DNA of 64,000 bases from Fimbriiglobus ruber (GCF_002197845.1 NZ_NIDE01000019.1:434001-498000), one strand, 5' to 3'. Shown: positions 25,997 to 34,701, counted from the stretch's first letter. Made by a program: numbers and translations. Notes: a model not told the origin generated them from the letters alone.

Positions 25997-27022
25997 ATGG
26001 TGGCAAAGACTCATTCCGTCGAAGACATGTCCCTGGCCGACTTGCAGGTCGAAGCCGAAGACGTCCGCAAGCGGATTAACCGTTTCCGCCAGTCGCTGAG
26101 CCGGTTTTTCGTGAACAAGCAGGAGATCATCGACCTGATGTGCCTGGCGGCCGTCGCCCAGGAACCGCTCCTCCTCGTCGGGCCGCCGGGGACGGCCAAG
26201 TCCGACCTGGTGTTGAAGTTCAAGGACGCGATCGGGGTGGAGCAGGGGGACTACTTTGAATACATGCTCACGCGGTTCACCGAGCCGAGCGAGATCATCG
26301 GCGCCATCGACATCAAGGAACTGCGGGACGGCCGCTACCTCCGCCGCAAGGAAGGCAAGCTGCCGACCGCGAAGCTCGTGTTCCTGGACGAAATCTTCAA
26401 GTCGAACTCGGCGATCCTGAACATCCTGCTCACCATCATCAACGAGCGGAAGTTTTACCAGGAAGGTAAGCCGGAACCCGTACCCCTGCGAATCCTGTTC
26501 GCGGCGACGAACGAGATCCCCGAACAGGGCGAACTCGCGGCCCTCAAGGACCGCTTCGTACTCAAAGTGCAGAGCCGGCCGGTGCAAGACGATCACTTCC
26601 AGGAATTGATCGACTACGGTCTCCAGTCCGAGACGTATAAGGGTCTGAACCAAAAGCCGTGGGCCGAAGGCCACTGCTCGCTCGACGACTTTTTGAAGGC
26701 GAACCGGTATCTCACTTTCGTATTCGCTCGCAAACACACCGACACCAACGGGGACGAGCAAAACGACCGCGAGACCTTCTTCCCCGCCGACGTGTTCCGG
26801 GAGTTCCAGCGGCTCGTGAAAACCCTCGTCCGCGAGGACAAAATTTTCATCAGCGACCGGAAGTTGGTCAAACTCTACAAGCTTTTCCGCGTCCGCGCCT
26901 GGCTATTCTCCGGCGGCACGGTGAGCCGCGACGATCTTCGGTTACTTGCTTATCTGGGTGAGACGCACCAGGAGATCGAACACCTTCGCGAGAAGGTGCC
27001 GAACCTGCTGGGCGACGTGTGA
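25997..27022 (+). CDS. MoxR/RavA-type AAA+ ATPase
   Basis: 341 residues from ATG 25997, preferred to an upstream GTG because GAGG lies at a usable distance. Features: a helical start (LQVEAEDVRKRINRFRQSLSRFFVNKQEIIDLM), Walker A GPPGTAKS near 61, FTEPSEIIGAIDIKEL, Walker B LVFLDEIFK, the NxxLL helix SAILNILLTIINERKFY, sensor 1 FAATNE, and the arginine-finger region LKDRFVLKVQ. The C-terminal lid is extended and helical. MoxR proteins act as chaperones or remodelers, normally with a vWA protein. Here no vWA gene follows: the next gene is convergent and begins 7 bp away. The upstream 1150-residue protein is the likely partner. Confidence 0.92.
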   Translation: MVAKTHSVEDMSLADLQVEAEDVRKRINRFRQSLSRFFVNKQEIIDLMCLAAVAQEPLLLVGPPGTAKSDLVLKFKDAIGVEQGDYFEYMLTRFTEPSEIIGAIDIKELRDGRYLRRKEGKLPTAKLVFLDEIFKSNSAILNILLTIINERKFYQEGKPEPVPLRILFAATNEIPEQGELAALKDRFVLKVQSRPVQDDHFQELIDYGLQSETYKGLNQKPWAEGHCSLDDFLKANRYLTFVFARKHTDTNGDEQNDRETFFPADVFREFQRLVKTLVREDKIFISDRKLVKLYKLFRVRAWLFSGGTVSRDDLRLLAYLGETHQEIEHLREKVPNLLGDV

Positions 27023-27029
27023 GATTCGG

Positions 27030-28532
27030 TCACCGGGCGGGCGGTTCCTTGAGTCGGACAAGGGCTTCGTCGCAGCGCGCGAGTAGTTGTCGTTTCCATT
27101 TTTCGTCTGCGAACCGCCCGTGCTGCTCGATCCACTCCCTGGTTCGCTCGACCGCGCGGGTCAGGGGGTTCACCGCGTCCTGGCGGCGCGGCAGCGGGTT
27201 CCCGGCCACGCGAACTGTGACCGGCGACGTGTGAGCGAATGCGGGCAAACTTGGGAACAGCGCCGCCCCCGCGCTGCCCGAACAGCGGGCCGCCAGCCAG
27301 CCCGATTCCTCGACTTTGTGGTCGCAATCGAGTGTCGCCGACCATCCGGTGCCTTCCTGGGTCGCCATCGCGGTGGCGATGACCTTCCCGTCGGCGATCA
27401 AGTCTAATTTCTCGAACGCGGTGCCGCTGGTCGCGGTCGCCTTCACGGACACAACGCTTTCGGACGCGGGGACATCGACCGTTTCGCCCGGCCCGTGTCC
27501 GTTTACTTCAAACGTCAGCAAAGGGCCGTTGGTGGCGAAGCAGTGGCCTGACCGGACGGCTTCGATCCAGGCTCCGTAGCTCGGCGGCACATCCAACGGG
27601 AGTCGGGCATAAGTGCGGACCGCCCCGACCGGAATCATGTTGGAGTCTTTGCCGCTGCCGCCGACGAGTGGGGTGACGATCCCCGCGTTCAGGAGGTGGT
27701 AGTACCACGGGAGGAGCGGTCGCTTGCGCGGGTGGGCGTCGTATTCGATCGCGTCGATATTGCCAAGAATCAGAGCGATCAGCGCCTCGCTACAGTCCGT
27801 TCCGAACGGGCTCACCCACACGGCGAGCCCTTTTTTCCGGTGGCACTGCTGGCACCAGTCCGTGACCGACCAGTCGTCCGTGTCCTCCGAACCGCCGAAC
27901 GAGAGCGGGTAAACGGTGCGGTGACAGTTCAGCAAGCCGACCTGACCGAGAACGGGGTGGGTATTGAGTGTGTTGACCACGACGGACGCGGTATCGGTCT
28001 GGAGGGCGGGTCGCTGACCGCTGAACGCGGTGATGTTCGGGACGCTCGGGAATGCGTGGCCGTCCAGCCAGGAAACGGTTTGAACGGTCGCCAGCAGGTT
28101 CACGACCGCCACGTCCTCGGCCGCCGCTTCGAGCGCGGCCGCATGGGGCGAGAGGAAATGGACGCGGGTGTCGCCCGGATGCCACCCGGTTGCCCGGACG
28201 TCCGAGATCCGCGCGACGGCGAACCGCAACGCCATCTGGCCCGGCCCCAGAACGACCGTCTCATCCAACGCGGCGTATTCCGGGCCTTTCGAGGCCCGGA
28301 CACGCAGTGGTACGCCGGTGGGCAAACGGATTTCGCAGGCACCGTCGATGTAAGCGTACTGGTCCCGGCCGACGCACAGGTTCCCGCCCACGTCCTCGTT
28401 CCGTCCGGTGGCGAACTCGGTCAGACGGCCGAAGGGAGCGAAATAGGTGTCGTTGGGGCCGGTGATTCGCAACCGAACCGGGGTCGGTTTCCCGGTCGCG
28501 GCGTCGTTGATTCGGAGGTGAACAGTGATCAT
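27030..28532 (-). CDS. CehA/McbA-family metallohydrolase-like protein
   Basis: 500 residues from ATG 28532, rather than an upstream TTG. It fits CehA/McbA-type proteins of the PHP superfamily, which bind metal and cleave esters or phosphoesters. The metal-site region is GDTRVHFLSPHAAALEAAAEDVAVVNLL; further conserved pieces are NTLNTHPVLGQVGLLNCHR, WVSPFGTDCSEALIALILGNIDAIEYD and SGHCFATNGPLLTFEVNG. Residues 1-130 form a beta-rich N-terminal domain. There is no signal peptide. It lies downstream of the sugar isomerase-like gene, separated by a repeat, and converges with the MoxR gene. Substrate unknown. Confidence 0.75.
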   Translation of the reverse strand: MITVHLRINDAATGKPTPVRLRITGPNDTYFAPFGRLTEFATGRNEDVGGNLCVGRDQYAYIDGACEIRLPTGVPLRVRASKGPEYAALDETVVLGPGQMALRFAVARISDVRATGWHPGDTRVHFLSPHAAALEAAAEDVAVVNLLATVQTVSWLDGHAFPSVPNITAFSGQRPALQTDTASVVVNTLNTHPVLGQVGLLNCHRTVYPLSFGGSEDTDDWSVTDWCQQCHRKKGLAVWVSPFGTDCSEALIALILGNIDAIEYDAHPRKRPLLPWYYHLLNAGIVTPLVGGSGKDSNMIPVGAVRTYARLPLDVPPSYGAWIEAVRSGHCFATNGPLLTFEVNGHGPGETVDVPASESVVSVKATATSGTAFEKLDLIADGKVIATAMATQEGTGWSATLDCDHKVEESGWLAARCSGSAGAALFPSLPAFAHTSPVTVRVAGNPLPRRQDAVNPLTRAVERTREWIEQHGRFADEKWKRQLLARCDEALVRLKEPPAR

Positions 28533-28549
28533 AAAATCCAATTTTTAGT

Positions 28550-28636
28550 CACGGATCAACACGGATGGACGCGGATCAGAAAAGATCAAACCTCTCTGAC
28601 TTTTCTCTGATCTGTGTTCATCCGTGTTGATCCGTG
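28550..28636. repeat. Inverted 10-bp-phased CACGGAT repeat
   Basis: Left arm 28550-28579 has three 10-base units (ACGGATCAAC, ACGGATGGAC, GCGGATCAG). Right arm 28607-28636 is its reverse complement except three positions, each of which would be a G-U pair in RNA. The loop is 27 bases. The structure could end transcription of the isomerase gene. Related copies lie at 40912, 59217, 61428 and 63701. Confidence 0.75.
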
Positions 28637-28642
28637 GCAACT

Positions 28643-29479
28643 TTATCCTTCTTGGCCGCCGCAGTCGATGAGGATTTTGCGGAACGCTTCCACGGCGAGC
28701 GGGAAGAGGTCCGGGCCGGTGTGGCCGCCGGTCGGGCCGCCGCCGCGGAGGTGGGGTTCCATCGTGGCGAACCCCTTGTAGCCGCGCTTCACCGCGTCGG
28801 CGATGCTGTACGACATCCGCCCGTCGCCGGTGCCGGGGATGACGCCGTGGTCGCCGCCGGTCTTCCAGTCCTTGATGTGCAGGTGTTCGGTGTAGTCCTT
28901 GGTGAGTTCCCAGCCCTTGACAGGATCATACCCGGAAAACACCCAGTTCGCGGCGTCGTAGGCCGCCCGAAGAGCCGGATTGTTCACCGACTTCATGATG
29001 TCGGCGACCCGGCCCGGTTCGTCGCCGTAGATCTTGTGTTCGTTCTCGTGGAACAGTTTGACGCCGGCCGCCGCGGCCATCTCGGCTTTGACCCGCATGC
29101 GGCGGATAACTTCTTCGCGCCAGGGAGCCCAGTCGTTGTTCCACGCCGTTTGTGCGGGCGGGTAGTAGCTGAAGATGCGGATGTTCGGGGTGCCGAACAC
29201 GCTGCAGAGTTCGATGGCCCGCTTGAATTTGTCGAGGTGCGGCTCGAACGGCGAGTCGATGGGCACCTTCCCAATGGGCGAGCCGATCGCGGAGAGCTTG
29301 AACCCTTCGTCGTCGAGGAACTTCTTGAACTCCTTGATCTGGTCGTCGGAAAGGGCGAGTACGTTGGTCTGGTAGATCGACCGGAACTCGATGTGCCGCA
29401 CGCCACACTTGATCAGTACGGCGATTTGCACCTTGGGGTCCGGAGAGATCTCGTCGGCGAAGGCACTGATCGTGAACAT
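28643..29479 (-). CDS. Sugar phosphate isomerase/epimerase-like TIM barrel
   Basis: 278 residues, ATG at the right-hand end. The AP endonuclease 2 / xylose isomerase-like fold is indicated by ISAFADEISPDPKVQIAVLIKCGVRHIEFRSI, FKLSAIGSPIGKVPID, FHENEHKIYGDEPGRVADIMK, ANWVFSGYDPVKGW and HIKDWKTGGDHGVIPGTGDG. Acidic residues and histidines in these segments are the usual divalent-metal ligands. No signal peptide, so it is cytoplasmic. Family members interconvert keto- and aldo-sugars or inositols; the substrate cannot be told. It begins 3 bp after the stop of an upstream hypothetical gene, implying one transcript. Confidence 0.88.
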   Translation of the reverse strand: MFTISAFADEISPDPKVQIAVLIKCGVRHIEFRSIYQTNVLALSDDQIKEFKKFLDDEGFKLSAIGSPIGKVPIDSPFEPHLDKFKRAIELCSVFGTPNIRIFSYYPPAQTAWNNDWAPWREEVIRRMRVKAEMAAAAGVKLFHENEHKIYGDEPGRVADIMKSVNNPALRAAYDAANWVFSGYDPVKGWELTKDYTEHLHIKDWKTGGDHGVIPGTGDGRMSYSIADAVKRGYKGFATMEPHLRGGGPTGGHTGPDLFPLAVEAFRKILIDCGGQEG

Positions 29480-29482
29480 GGA

Positions 29483-30061
29483 CTACGGGTCCGGGTGGGT
29501 GGGTGGGGCAGACTGTGGGAACTTCCTGGGATCGGTGTAAGCGAGTCCGCCTGCAATGGCCATCCGAGGCGTGGCCCATCGCAGTCGCATCTGCTCATAT
29601 TCTTCCATAAGGGCTGCTCGCAATTCAGCATTTTCTTCGGAGGTGAGGATGTCGAAAAAATCAATCTTCCAGGTACAGCTCCATTCGGTGGCAGCTTTCA
29701 CGCGCCCGTCGAGTACTGTCAGCTGATAGCCCTCAAATGACAGTGTTCCTGGTGGACGGAGTGCGGTGAGCAGTTGGTATCGGCCCACAGTCTCAACACG
29801 AAACGGACCGTACAAAGCCGTGATTTCCTCGGCACTTTGTCCTGCGTAAATATCTCGACGAACGAGCGATTTCTCCAGTGGTGTACCGTGATTGGCCAGC
29901 CACCATCGAATTACGGATGCCTCATACTTTGTCCCTCGTACTTGACGAAATGCGAGACTGATCGCGTATTCTGTGGTGGAAACGCAATAAAGCACCACCA
30001 AGAGCAGAACGATGCCGAATCCGATCAGCGATAAGCGGATCGTTCGCTTTGTGAGCAGCAT
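29483..30061 (-). CDS. Hypothetical protein with N-terminal membrane anchor
   Basis: 192 residues, ATG 30061. A single hydrophobic segment at about 10-28 (LSLIGFGIVLLLVVLYCVS) should anchor it in the membrane. The rest is soluble and matches no family I know; the segment QSAEEITALYGPFRVETVGRYQLL may form a small alpha/beta unit. A Pro-rich end follows (SAPPTHPDP). Its DNA looks clearly less GC-rich than neighbouring genes, which may mean transfer or weak selection. The stop is 3 bp from the start of the isomerase gene. Confidence 0.65.
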   Translation of the reverse strand: MLLTKRTIRLSLIGFGIVLLLVVLYCVSTTEYAISLAFRQVRGTKYEASVIRWWLANHGTPLEKSLVRRDIYAGQSAEEITALYGPFRVETVGRYQLLTALRPPGTLSFEGYQLTVLDGRVKAATEWSCTWKIDFFDILTSEENAELRAALMEEYEQMRLRWATPRMAIAGGLAYTDPRKFPQSAPPTHPDP

Positions 30062-30110
30062 CGCATGTTCTCACGACTCGATTAGCCGAGGATAACGCCG
30101 ACACATCACA

Positions 30111-32360
30111 TCACTTCCGCTGCACTACCTTCAGTTTCACCTTATCGGCTACGAACGTCTTCTCCCCCGCGCCCGCGAACCGGATCTTGAGCTTGCGCAG
30201 CGCCCCGAACCCGCTCACGTCGGTGATCTGTCCGATGCCGTATTCCTCGTGCTGTACCACCTGGCCGGCCGCGTAAGAGCCATCCGCGGGGTTCGCCACG
30301 CTCGGGGTGATGGGTTTCACGGGTGGAGTTCGGGACGAGTATCCGGCGGTTTGGGCCGTCTGATTGACGCGGGTCCGCCACTCCTCGATCGCGCCGCGGG
30401 CCGTGTTCCTCGCCGCGGAGGAATCGAGGTGTTCGACCTCGGGGGGAAGTTCCTCCAGGAACATGCTCGGCACCGCGTACAGCGCCTGACCGCGGAACTC
30501 GCGGAGGCGGCTGTGGCACATGTAGAGTTCCTTCATCGCCCGCGTCATGCCGACGAAGCAGAGCCGCCGCTCCTCTTCCACGTCCTCATCCTTCGCCAGG
30601 CTTCGCTCGTGCGGCAAGAGTCCTTGTTCGACCGCGAGCATGTACACGACCGGGAATTCGAGCCCCTTCGCCGCGTGGAGCGTCATCACGGAGACGCAGT
30701 CGGTCTTCTCGTCCCAGTTGTCCACATCGGAGGCAAGGGCGATCTGCTCCAGGAAGTCGCCGAGCGTACGGGTGTTGTCCTCGTCGTGGAATTGCTTCGC
30801 GGCGGTGATGAGTTCTTCGATGTTCGCCAGCCGGTCGGCGTCGTCTTCCTCGGACGAGTCGGCGAGCATCTTGCGATACCCGGATTTGTCCAGCACCAGG
30901 CGGATCAACTCGTGCGGCGGGAGTTCGAGCTGCGTGCGCAGGTCGGTCAGGAGGCGGAAGAAGTCGCGCAGGCCGGTCGCCGCTTTGCCCTTGATTTCGG
31001 GGATCTTTTGTACCTGCCCGGCGGCCGTGAGGAGGCTGATTTCGTTCTGCCCGGAATACTGCTGCAGCCGTTCGACGGAGACTTTTCCGATCCCGCGGGG
31101 CGGCTCGTTCACGACGCGCAGGAAGCTGACGGTGTCCTGCGGGTTAACGAGCAGTCGGAGGTACGCGAGAACGTCGCGGTTTTCCTTCCGCTCGAAGAAC
31201 GCGAGCCCTTTCACGATCTGGAACGGCACCCCGTGTTTGACGAAGGCCGATTCGAGCGACCGCGTGAGGGCGTTGATCCGCAGGAAAATCGCGTGGTCGC
31301 GGTAGCGGAACCGGCCGGCCTTGACCGTTTCCTTGATCCGCAACACCGCGCCTTCGGCCTCGTCCAACCCGTTGTCGAAGGTCAGCACGCGGACCGGTTC
31401 GCCGTCCGGGTTGTCGGTGACGAGTTCTTTCTTCTTCCGCTGCTTGTTCTGGTCGATCACGCGGCCGGCGGCCCGGAGGATCGCCTTCGTGCTGCGGTAG
31501 TTCTGGGTCAGCGTGATGACGCGGGCGGCCGGGAAGTCGCGCTCGAAATCGAGGATGTTCTTGATGTCCGACCCGCGCCACTTGTAAATGGACTGGTCCG
31601 GGTCGCCGACCACGCAGAGGTTCGGGTGGTGGATCGAGAGCCGGCGGGCGATCTCGTACTGGGCCTGGTTCGTGTCCTGGTACTCGTCGATCAGGACGTA
31701 CTTGAACCGGCTGTCGAGGTCCGCCCGGAGTTCTTCGTTGTGCCGCAAGGCGAGCGCGGGCAGATAGAGCAGGTCGTCGAAGTCCATCCCGTTCGCCGCG
31801 CGGAGCCGCTTCTCGTAGCCCACGTAGACCTTCGCGACCGTTTGGCTGAAGAAATCGTGCGCCTGCTGTTCGTAAGCCTTGGGGTGGAGGAGTTGGTTTT
31901 TCGCCTTGCTAATCGCGCCGGCGATCCGCTCGGGCGTGAACTTGATATCGTCGATGCCGAGGGCCGAGAGCGCGTCCTTGACCAGCTTGTTACGGTCGTC
32001 GGTGTCGTAGATGGTGAAGTTTTTGTCCAGGTTGAGCCGGTCGGCGTACTGGCGGAGGAGCCGCGCACCGAGGCTGTGGAACGTACTCACCCAGACGCGG
32101 TTGCCCGGCACGAGCTGCTCGACCCGTTGCCGCATCTCGCCGGCCGCCTTGTTCGTGAACGTGATCGCCAACACGTTTCCGGCGCGGACGCCCTGCTGGA
32201 GCAGGTAGGCCACCCGCCGGGTGATGACGCGCGTCTTCCCCGACCCGGCGCCGGCCAGGATGAGCAACGGGCCTTCGCCGTGCGTGACCGCGGCGCGCTG
32301 GGCCTCGGTCAGGTCTGCGAGCAAATCACCGGGTTTGCCAGTCGAGCCGGGGGACGACAT
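30111..32360 (-). CDS. UvrD/PcrA-type superfamily 1 DNA helicase
   Basis: 749 residues from ATG 32360, preceded by AGGAG; a longer frame is antisense to acpS and was rejected. It should unwind DNA 3' to 5' in repair and replication restart. Motifs: Q-motif LTEAQRAAV near 18-25, Walker A LAGAGSGKTRV at 35-45, AITFTNKAAGEMRQRV, VSTFHSLGARLLR, Walker B LIDEYQDTN, VVGDPDQSIYKWRGSD, TQNYRST, VSVMTLHAAKGLEFPVVYM and VGMTRAMKELYM. The C-terminus (VVQHEEYGIGQITDVSGFG) fits the Tudor-like RNA-polymerase-binding tail of PcrA. Divergent from acpS; 49 bp upstream of a hypothetical gene. Confidence 0.94.
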   Translation of the reverse strand: MSSPGSTGKPGDLLADLTEAQRAAVTHGEGPLLILAGAGSGKTRVITRRVAYLLQQGVRAGNVLAITFTNKAAGEMRQRVEQLVPGNRVWVSTFHSLGARLLRQYADRLNLDKNFTIYDTDDRNKLVKDALSALGIDDIKFTPERIAGAISKAKNQLLHPKAYEQQAHDFFSQTVAKVYVGYEKRLRAANGMDFDDLLYLPALALRHNEELRADLDSRFKYVLIDEYQDTNQAQYEIARRLSIHHPNLCVVGDPDQSIYKWRGSDIKNILDFERDFPAARVITLTQNYRSTKAILRAAGRVIDQNKQRKKKELVTDNPDGEPVRVLTFDNGLDEAEGAVLRIKETVKAGRFRYRDHAIFLRINALTRSLESAFVKHGVPFQIVKGLAFFERKENRDVLAYLRLLVNPQDTVSFLRVVNEPPRGIGKVSVERLQQYSGQNEISLLTAAGQVQKIPEIKGKAATGLRDFFRLLTDLRTQLELPPHELIRLVLDKSGYRKMLADSSEEDDADRLANIEELITAAKQFHDEDNTRTLGDFLEQIALASDVDNWDEKTDCVSVMTLHAAKGLEFPVVYMLAVEQGLLPHERSLAKDEDVEEERRLCFVGMTRAMKELYMCHSRLREFRGQALYAVPSMFLEELPPEVEHLDSSAARNTARGAIEEWRTRVNQTAQTAGYSSRTPPVKPITPSVANPADGSYAAGQVVQHEEYGIGQITDVSGFGALRKLKIRFAGAGEKTFVADKVKLKVVQRK

Positions 32361-32477
32361 TTTCCGAGGACTCCTACCGCCGCATAAATCAGAGTGTGAG
32401 AAGATTCTATCGGGTCGCGGACACGGGCGGAGATGTTTCGCCTCGGACTCCCGGCCCCGAAATCGGGAAGCGGGCAC

Positions 32478-32861
32478 ATGGAGATCGCGGGCATCGGGAC
32501 GCAGGTGATCGACTGCCTGCGGGTGCGCAAACTCATCGACCGGCACGAGGACGCGTTCCTCGCCCAGGTGTACACGTCTCGCGAGCAGGTGTTCTGTCGC
32601 GACCGCCGGCACGCGACCGAACACTACGCCGCACTCTGGGCCGCGAAAGAGGCAGTGTTTCGCAGCCTGGGAACGACGTGGAAGAAAGGAACCGCGTGGA
32701 CGGACGTGGAAATCCTGTGCGAAAACCCCGTCGACCCGGCCGTCGTCGTGACCGGACCCACCCGCGCGTTGTTGGACGCGCGGGGCGTCAAGAACGTGTT
32801 AGTCACGATGGCCCACTGCCGGACGTTCGCCACGGCGACGGCGATGGCCGTCCGCGGTTAG
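32478..32861 (+). CDS. acpS: Holo-[acyl-carrier-protein] synthase
   Basis: 127 residues from ATG 32478, the usual AcpS size. It transfers 4'-phosphopantetheine from CoA to acyl carrier proteins. The start EIAGIGTQVIDCLRVRKLIDRH matches the family's GIGTDIVEI block, but the metal-binding Asp is Gln here; the second block AALWAAKEAVFRSLGT is intact, with the Glu and Lys expected at the metal/CoA site. The C-terminal strand is VLVTMAHCRTFATATAMAV. It is divergent from the helicase gene and its stop overlaps the stop of the opposite small gene by 4 bp. It might also modify the NRPS carrier domain at 37951; that is inference. Confidence 0.88.
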   Translation: MEIAGIGTQVIDCLRVRKLIDRHEDAFLAQVYTSREQVFCRDRRHATEHYAALWAAKEAVFRSLGTTWKKGTAWTDVEILCENPVDPAVVVTGPTRALLDARGVKNVLVTMAHCRTFATATAMAVRG

Positions 32862-33070
32862 ACGCCGTTGTCGCCGATGTCGCGGACCATTTGCCGGGCG
32901 ACCCGGTAAGCCATGCGGACGGTGGTGACGCGGGCTTCGAGCTGGTCGTTGGTGAATAGCCGGTCCGGGTGGCACTTGGGTAGGCCGGCGAGTTCGAGCG
33001 TGAACGGGAGCAGGCTCACGAATTCCTTCATACGCTGCTGCTTGACTTCGGGGCTGGCTTCTTGGCTCAC
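32858..33070 (-). CDS. Small hypothetical protein
   Basis: 70 residues from GTG 33070, with GGAG about 8 bases upstream. It is helical and charged (SPEVKQQRMKEFVSLLPFTLELAGLPKCHP; LEARVTTVRMAYRVARQMVRDIG). No signal peptide or membrane segment. I do not recognise the family. Clean codon usage and a sensible Shine-Dalgarno sequence make it more likely real than chance. It ends tail-to-tail with acpS. Confidence 0.6.
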   Translation of the reverse strand: MSQEASPEVKQQRMKEFVSLLPFTLELAGLPKCHPDRLFTNDQLEARVTTVRMAYRVARQMVRDIGDNGV

Positions 33071-33190
33071 GGGAGTTCTCCGATCCGGGGCACGGAAGAA
33101 ACTTGTCGCACATCAGAAAGGCTATAGCGGCCCCCGACTTTTCTCAAGCACGTCGGTCATCGGGCGAGGATTTCCTCGGCACCCACTGCC

Positions 33191-33901
33191 TCACGGCAGG
33201 TAAGCGTCGGCCGCGGCGCGAGAGTAGGTCTCTTCGAGGTCGACCGAAATCGAGAAATGAACCGTCAGTGGCAAGGGAAGAAAGGGGAGGGCGGAATCGG
33301 CGTGCAAGGGCCGCCGCCAGACGGCCAGGAAGCGACCGCCGTCCGGTGCGGGTTCGCCGACGCGGTACGCGACCGCGAACGGAGCGGGTAGAGGAGAGTG
33401 CCGGAGGTGAAGTTCAGCTGCCAGACTGTCCGCGAACGAATAATCCCGCGGATTGGGGTGAACGTCCACGAGCAGAAGATGGACACCTTCCATCAAGTAG
33501 CCGAGGTAGCGGGAAACATAAGTCGCGCGGGCGCTCGCCCGATCCTTATTCCGTGGGGACACTAACTCGACGGCCGCAACAAGCCTTCCCTGACGTGTGA
33601 CGAACAGGGCTTTGTGGGGATCGAGGGTGAGTGTCGCGACTTCCTCGTCAGGTTCGAGGGCATCGACCGCCAGCGGTGCAGGATCGGGCGCGGTTGCCGG
33701 GACGGAATCGTTGGGCGTCCACCGGCGCACGGAGACGTCCGGCTTTTCGCCGACGGACCCGACCGAAAGAATCGGACTCGACCCGATGTGCGCGCGATAG
33801 TCGGCGGGTAACTGCGGTTTGACCCACCGGAGAAGTTCGACGATCCAGATGTGGTGAAATCCGTCCCAGCCTATCCGTTCGGACCAATCGTGGAGTGGCA
33901 T
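33191..33901 (-). CDS. DUF4058 family protein
   Basis: 236 residues, ATG 33901. The start PLHDWSERIGWDGFHHIWIVELLRWVKPQLPADYRA and the central VAAVELVSPRNKDRASARATYVSRYLGYLMEGVHLLLVDVHP match the pattern of DUF4058, a family common in planctomycetes and cyanobacteria. The E-LVSPRNK segment resembles the D/E-ExK core of restriction-like folds, so a nuclease-type domain is possible but unproven. No signal peptide. It stands alone between a small gene and a membrane protein gene. Confidence 0.78.
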   Translation of the reverse strand: MPLHDWSERIGWDGFHHIWIVELLRWVKPQLPADYRAHIGSSPILSVGSVGEKPDVSVRRWTPNDSVPATAPDPAPLAVDALEPDEEVATLTLDPHKALFVTRQGRLVAAVELVSPRNKDRASARATYVSRYLGYLMEGVHLLLVDVHPNPRDYSFADSLAAELHLRHSPLPAPFAVAYRVGEPAPDGGRFLAVWRRPLHADSALPFLPLPLTVHFSISVDLEETYSRAAADAYLP

Positions 33902-33980
33902 CGATCACTCCGACTCGAAGCACGAATCCTTCCAACAATTGTAGCTACCGCGTCGTGCTTTTCGGTCGTTACTTACCTGC

Positions 33981-34187
33981 CTATTCTTTCACTTTCGGCT
34001 TCTGAAGCAGCCAGAGGCCGACGATGAAAACCAGGAGCGGTACGATAAACCGTCCGACCGCCGCACTAACGCCCAGCCCGGACGGGTCCGTGAGCGCCGG
34101 TCCCTCGGACTTGGCGCTCGACCCGGCCACCAGCATCAATGCCGCGAAGGCAATGCACACGACCCCGCCGATCCGCCGGCCACTCAT
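33981..34187 (-). CDS. Small membrane protein
   Basis: 68 residues from ATG 34187, chosen because GGAGG stands 6 bases upstream (the longer frame lacks one). Two hydrophobic segments, about 7-23 and 44-62, flank a short Ser/Gly loop (SSAKSEGPALTDPSG); the end is basic (QKPKVKE). Likely an inner-membrane hairpin. No family recognised. Confidence 0.6.
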   Translation of the reverse strand: MSGRRIGGVVCIAFAALMLVAGSSAKSEGPALTDPSGLGVSAAVGRFIVPLLVFIVGLWLLQKPKVKE

Positions 34188-34332
34188 CGTCGCCTCCGTT
34201 GCTTCGCGACGCACCGCGGACCTGCTGGTTTCCGGTCCCGTGCCCTGCTTTCGCCCTGGTCTGTGAGCTAACCGTCACAGATTGTTCTTCGATATTTTTG
34301 AGCTTCTTGTGCTTTATTGCGGCCAACTGTCT

Positions 34333-34701
34333 TTACCGGTTCGCGCTGCCCTTCACCACGGACACTTCGGTGTAGGTCGGCATCGAATCCGTACTCACGC
34401 GGTCTTCTTCCAGTTCACTGATCATCCGTTTCACGGCGTCCTGCGGGTTGTCCTGAACCTCGGCCGGTGTCACTTTAAAGGACGGCAGCGGCGGTGCCGG
34501 CGCCGCGACGACCACCGGGGCCGGGGCGTCGCGCACCGGGCCGACCTTGGCCCCGGGCGGCGGGGCGTCGTCCGACGTGTCCTTGTCTTTCTTCGGCGGT
34601 GGGGCGAAGTTGCCCGCGAACGGGCCGATCGGTTGATAGTGCATGCACCCGGCGCCCGTCATGCCGGCGAGCATGGTCGAAACCAGTGCGAACTTTTTCA
34701 T
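34333..34701 (-). CDS. Small proline-rich lipoprotein
   Basis: 122 residues, ATG 34701. The signal peptide KKFALVSTMLAGMTGAGC ends in a lipobox with Cys at residue 19, so it should be lipid-anchored. The mature part is disordered and Pro/Ala-rich (APPPKKDKD; APAPVVVAAPAPPLP) with a short helical stretch (DNPQDAVKRMISELEED). It overlaps the upstream secreted-protein gene by 4 bp (ATGA), so the two are translationally coupled. Function unknown. Confidence 0.72.
   Translation of the reverse strand: MKKFALVSTMLAGMTGAGCMHYQPIGPFAGNFAPPPKKDKDTSDDAPPPGAKVGPVRDAPAPVVVAAPAPPLPSFKVTPAEVQDNPQDAVKRMISELEEDRVSTDSMPTYTEVSVVKGSANR

Noticed and set aside
32361-32624. N-terminal extension of the UvrD/PcrA helicase
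   Set aside because: It is antisense to acpS, has no helicase motif, and a good AGGAG precedes the ATG at 32360.
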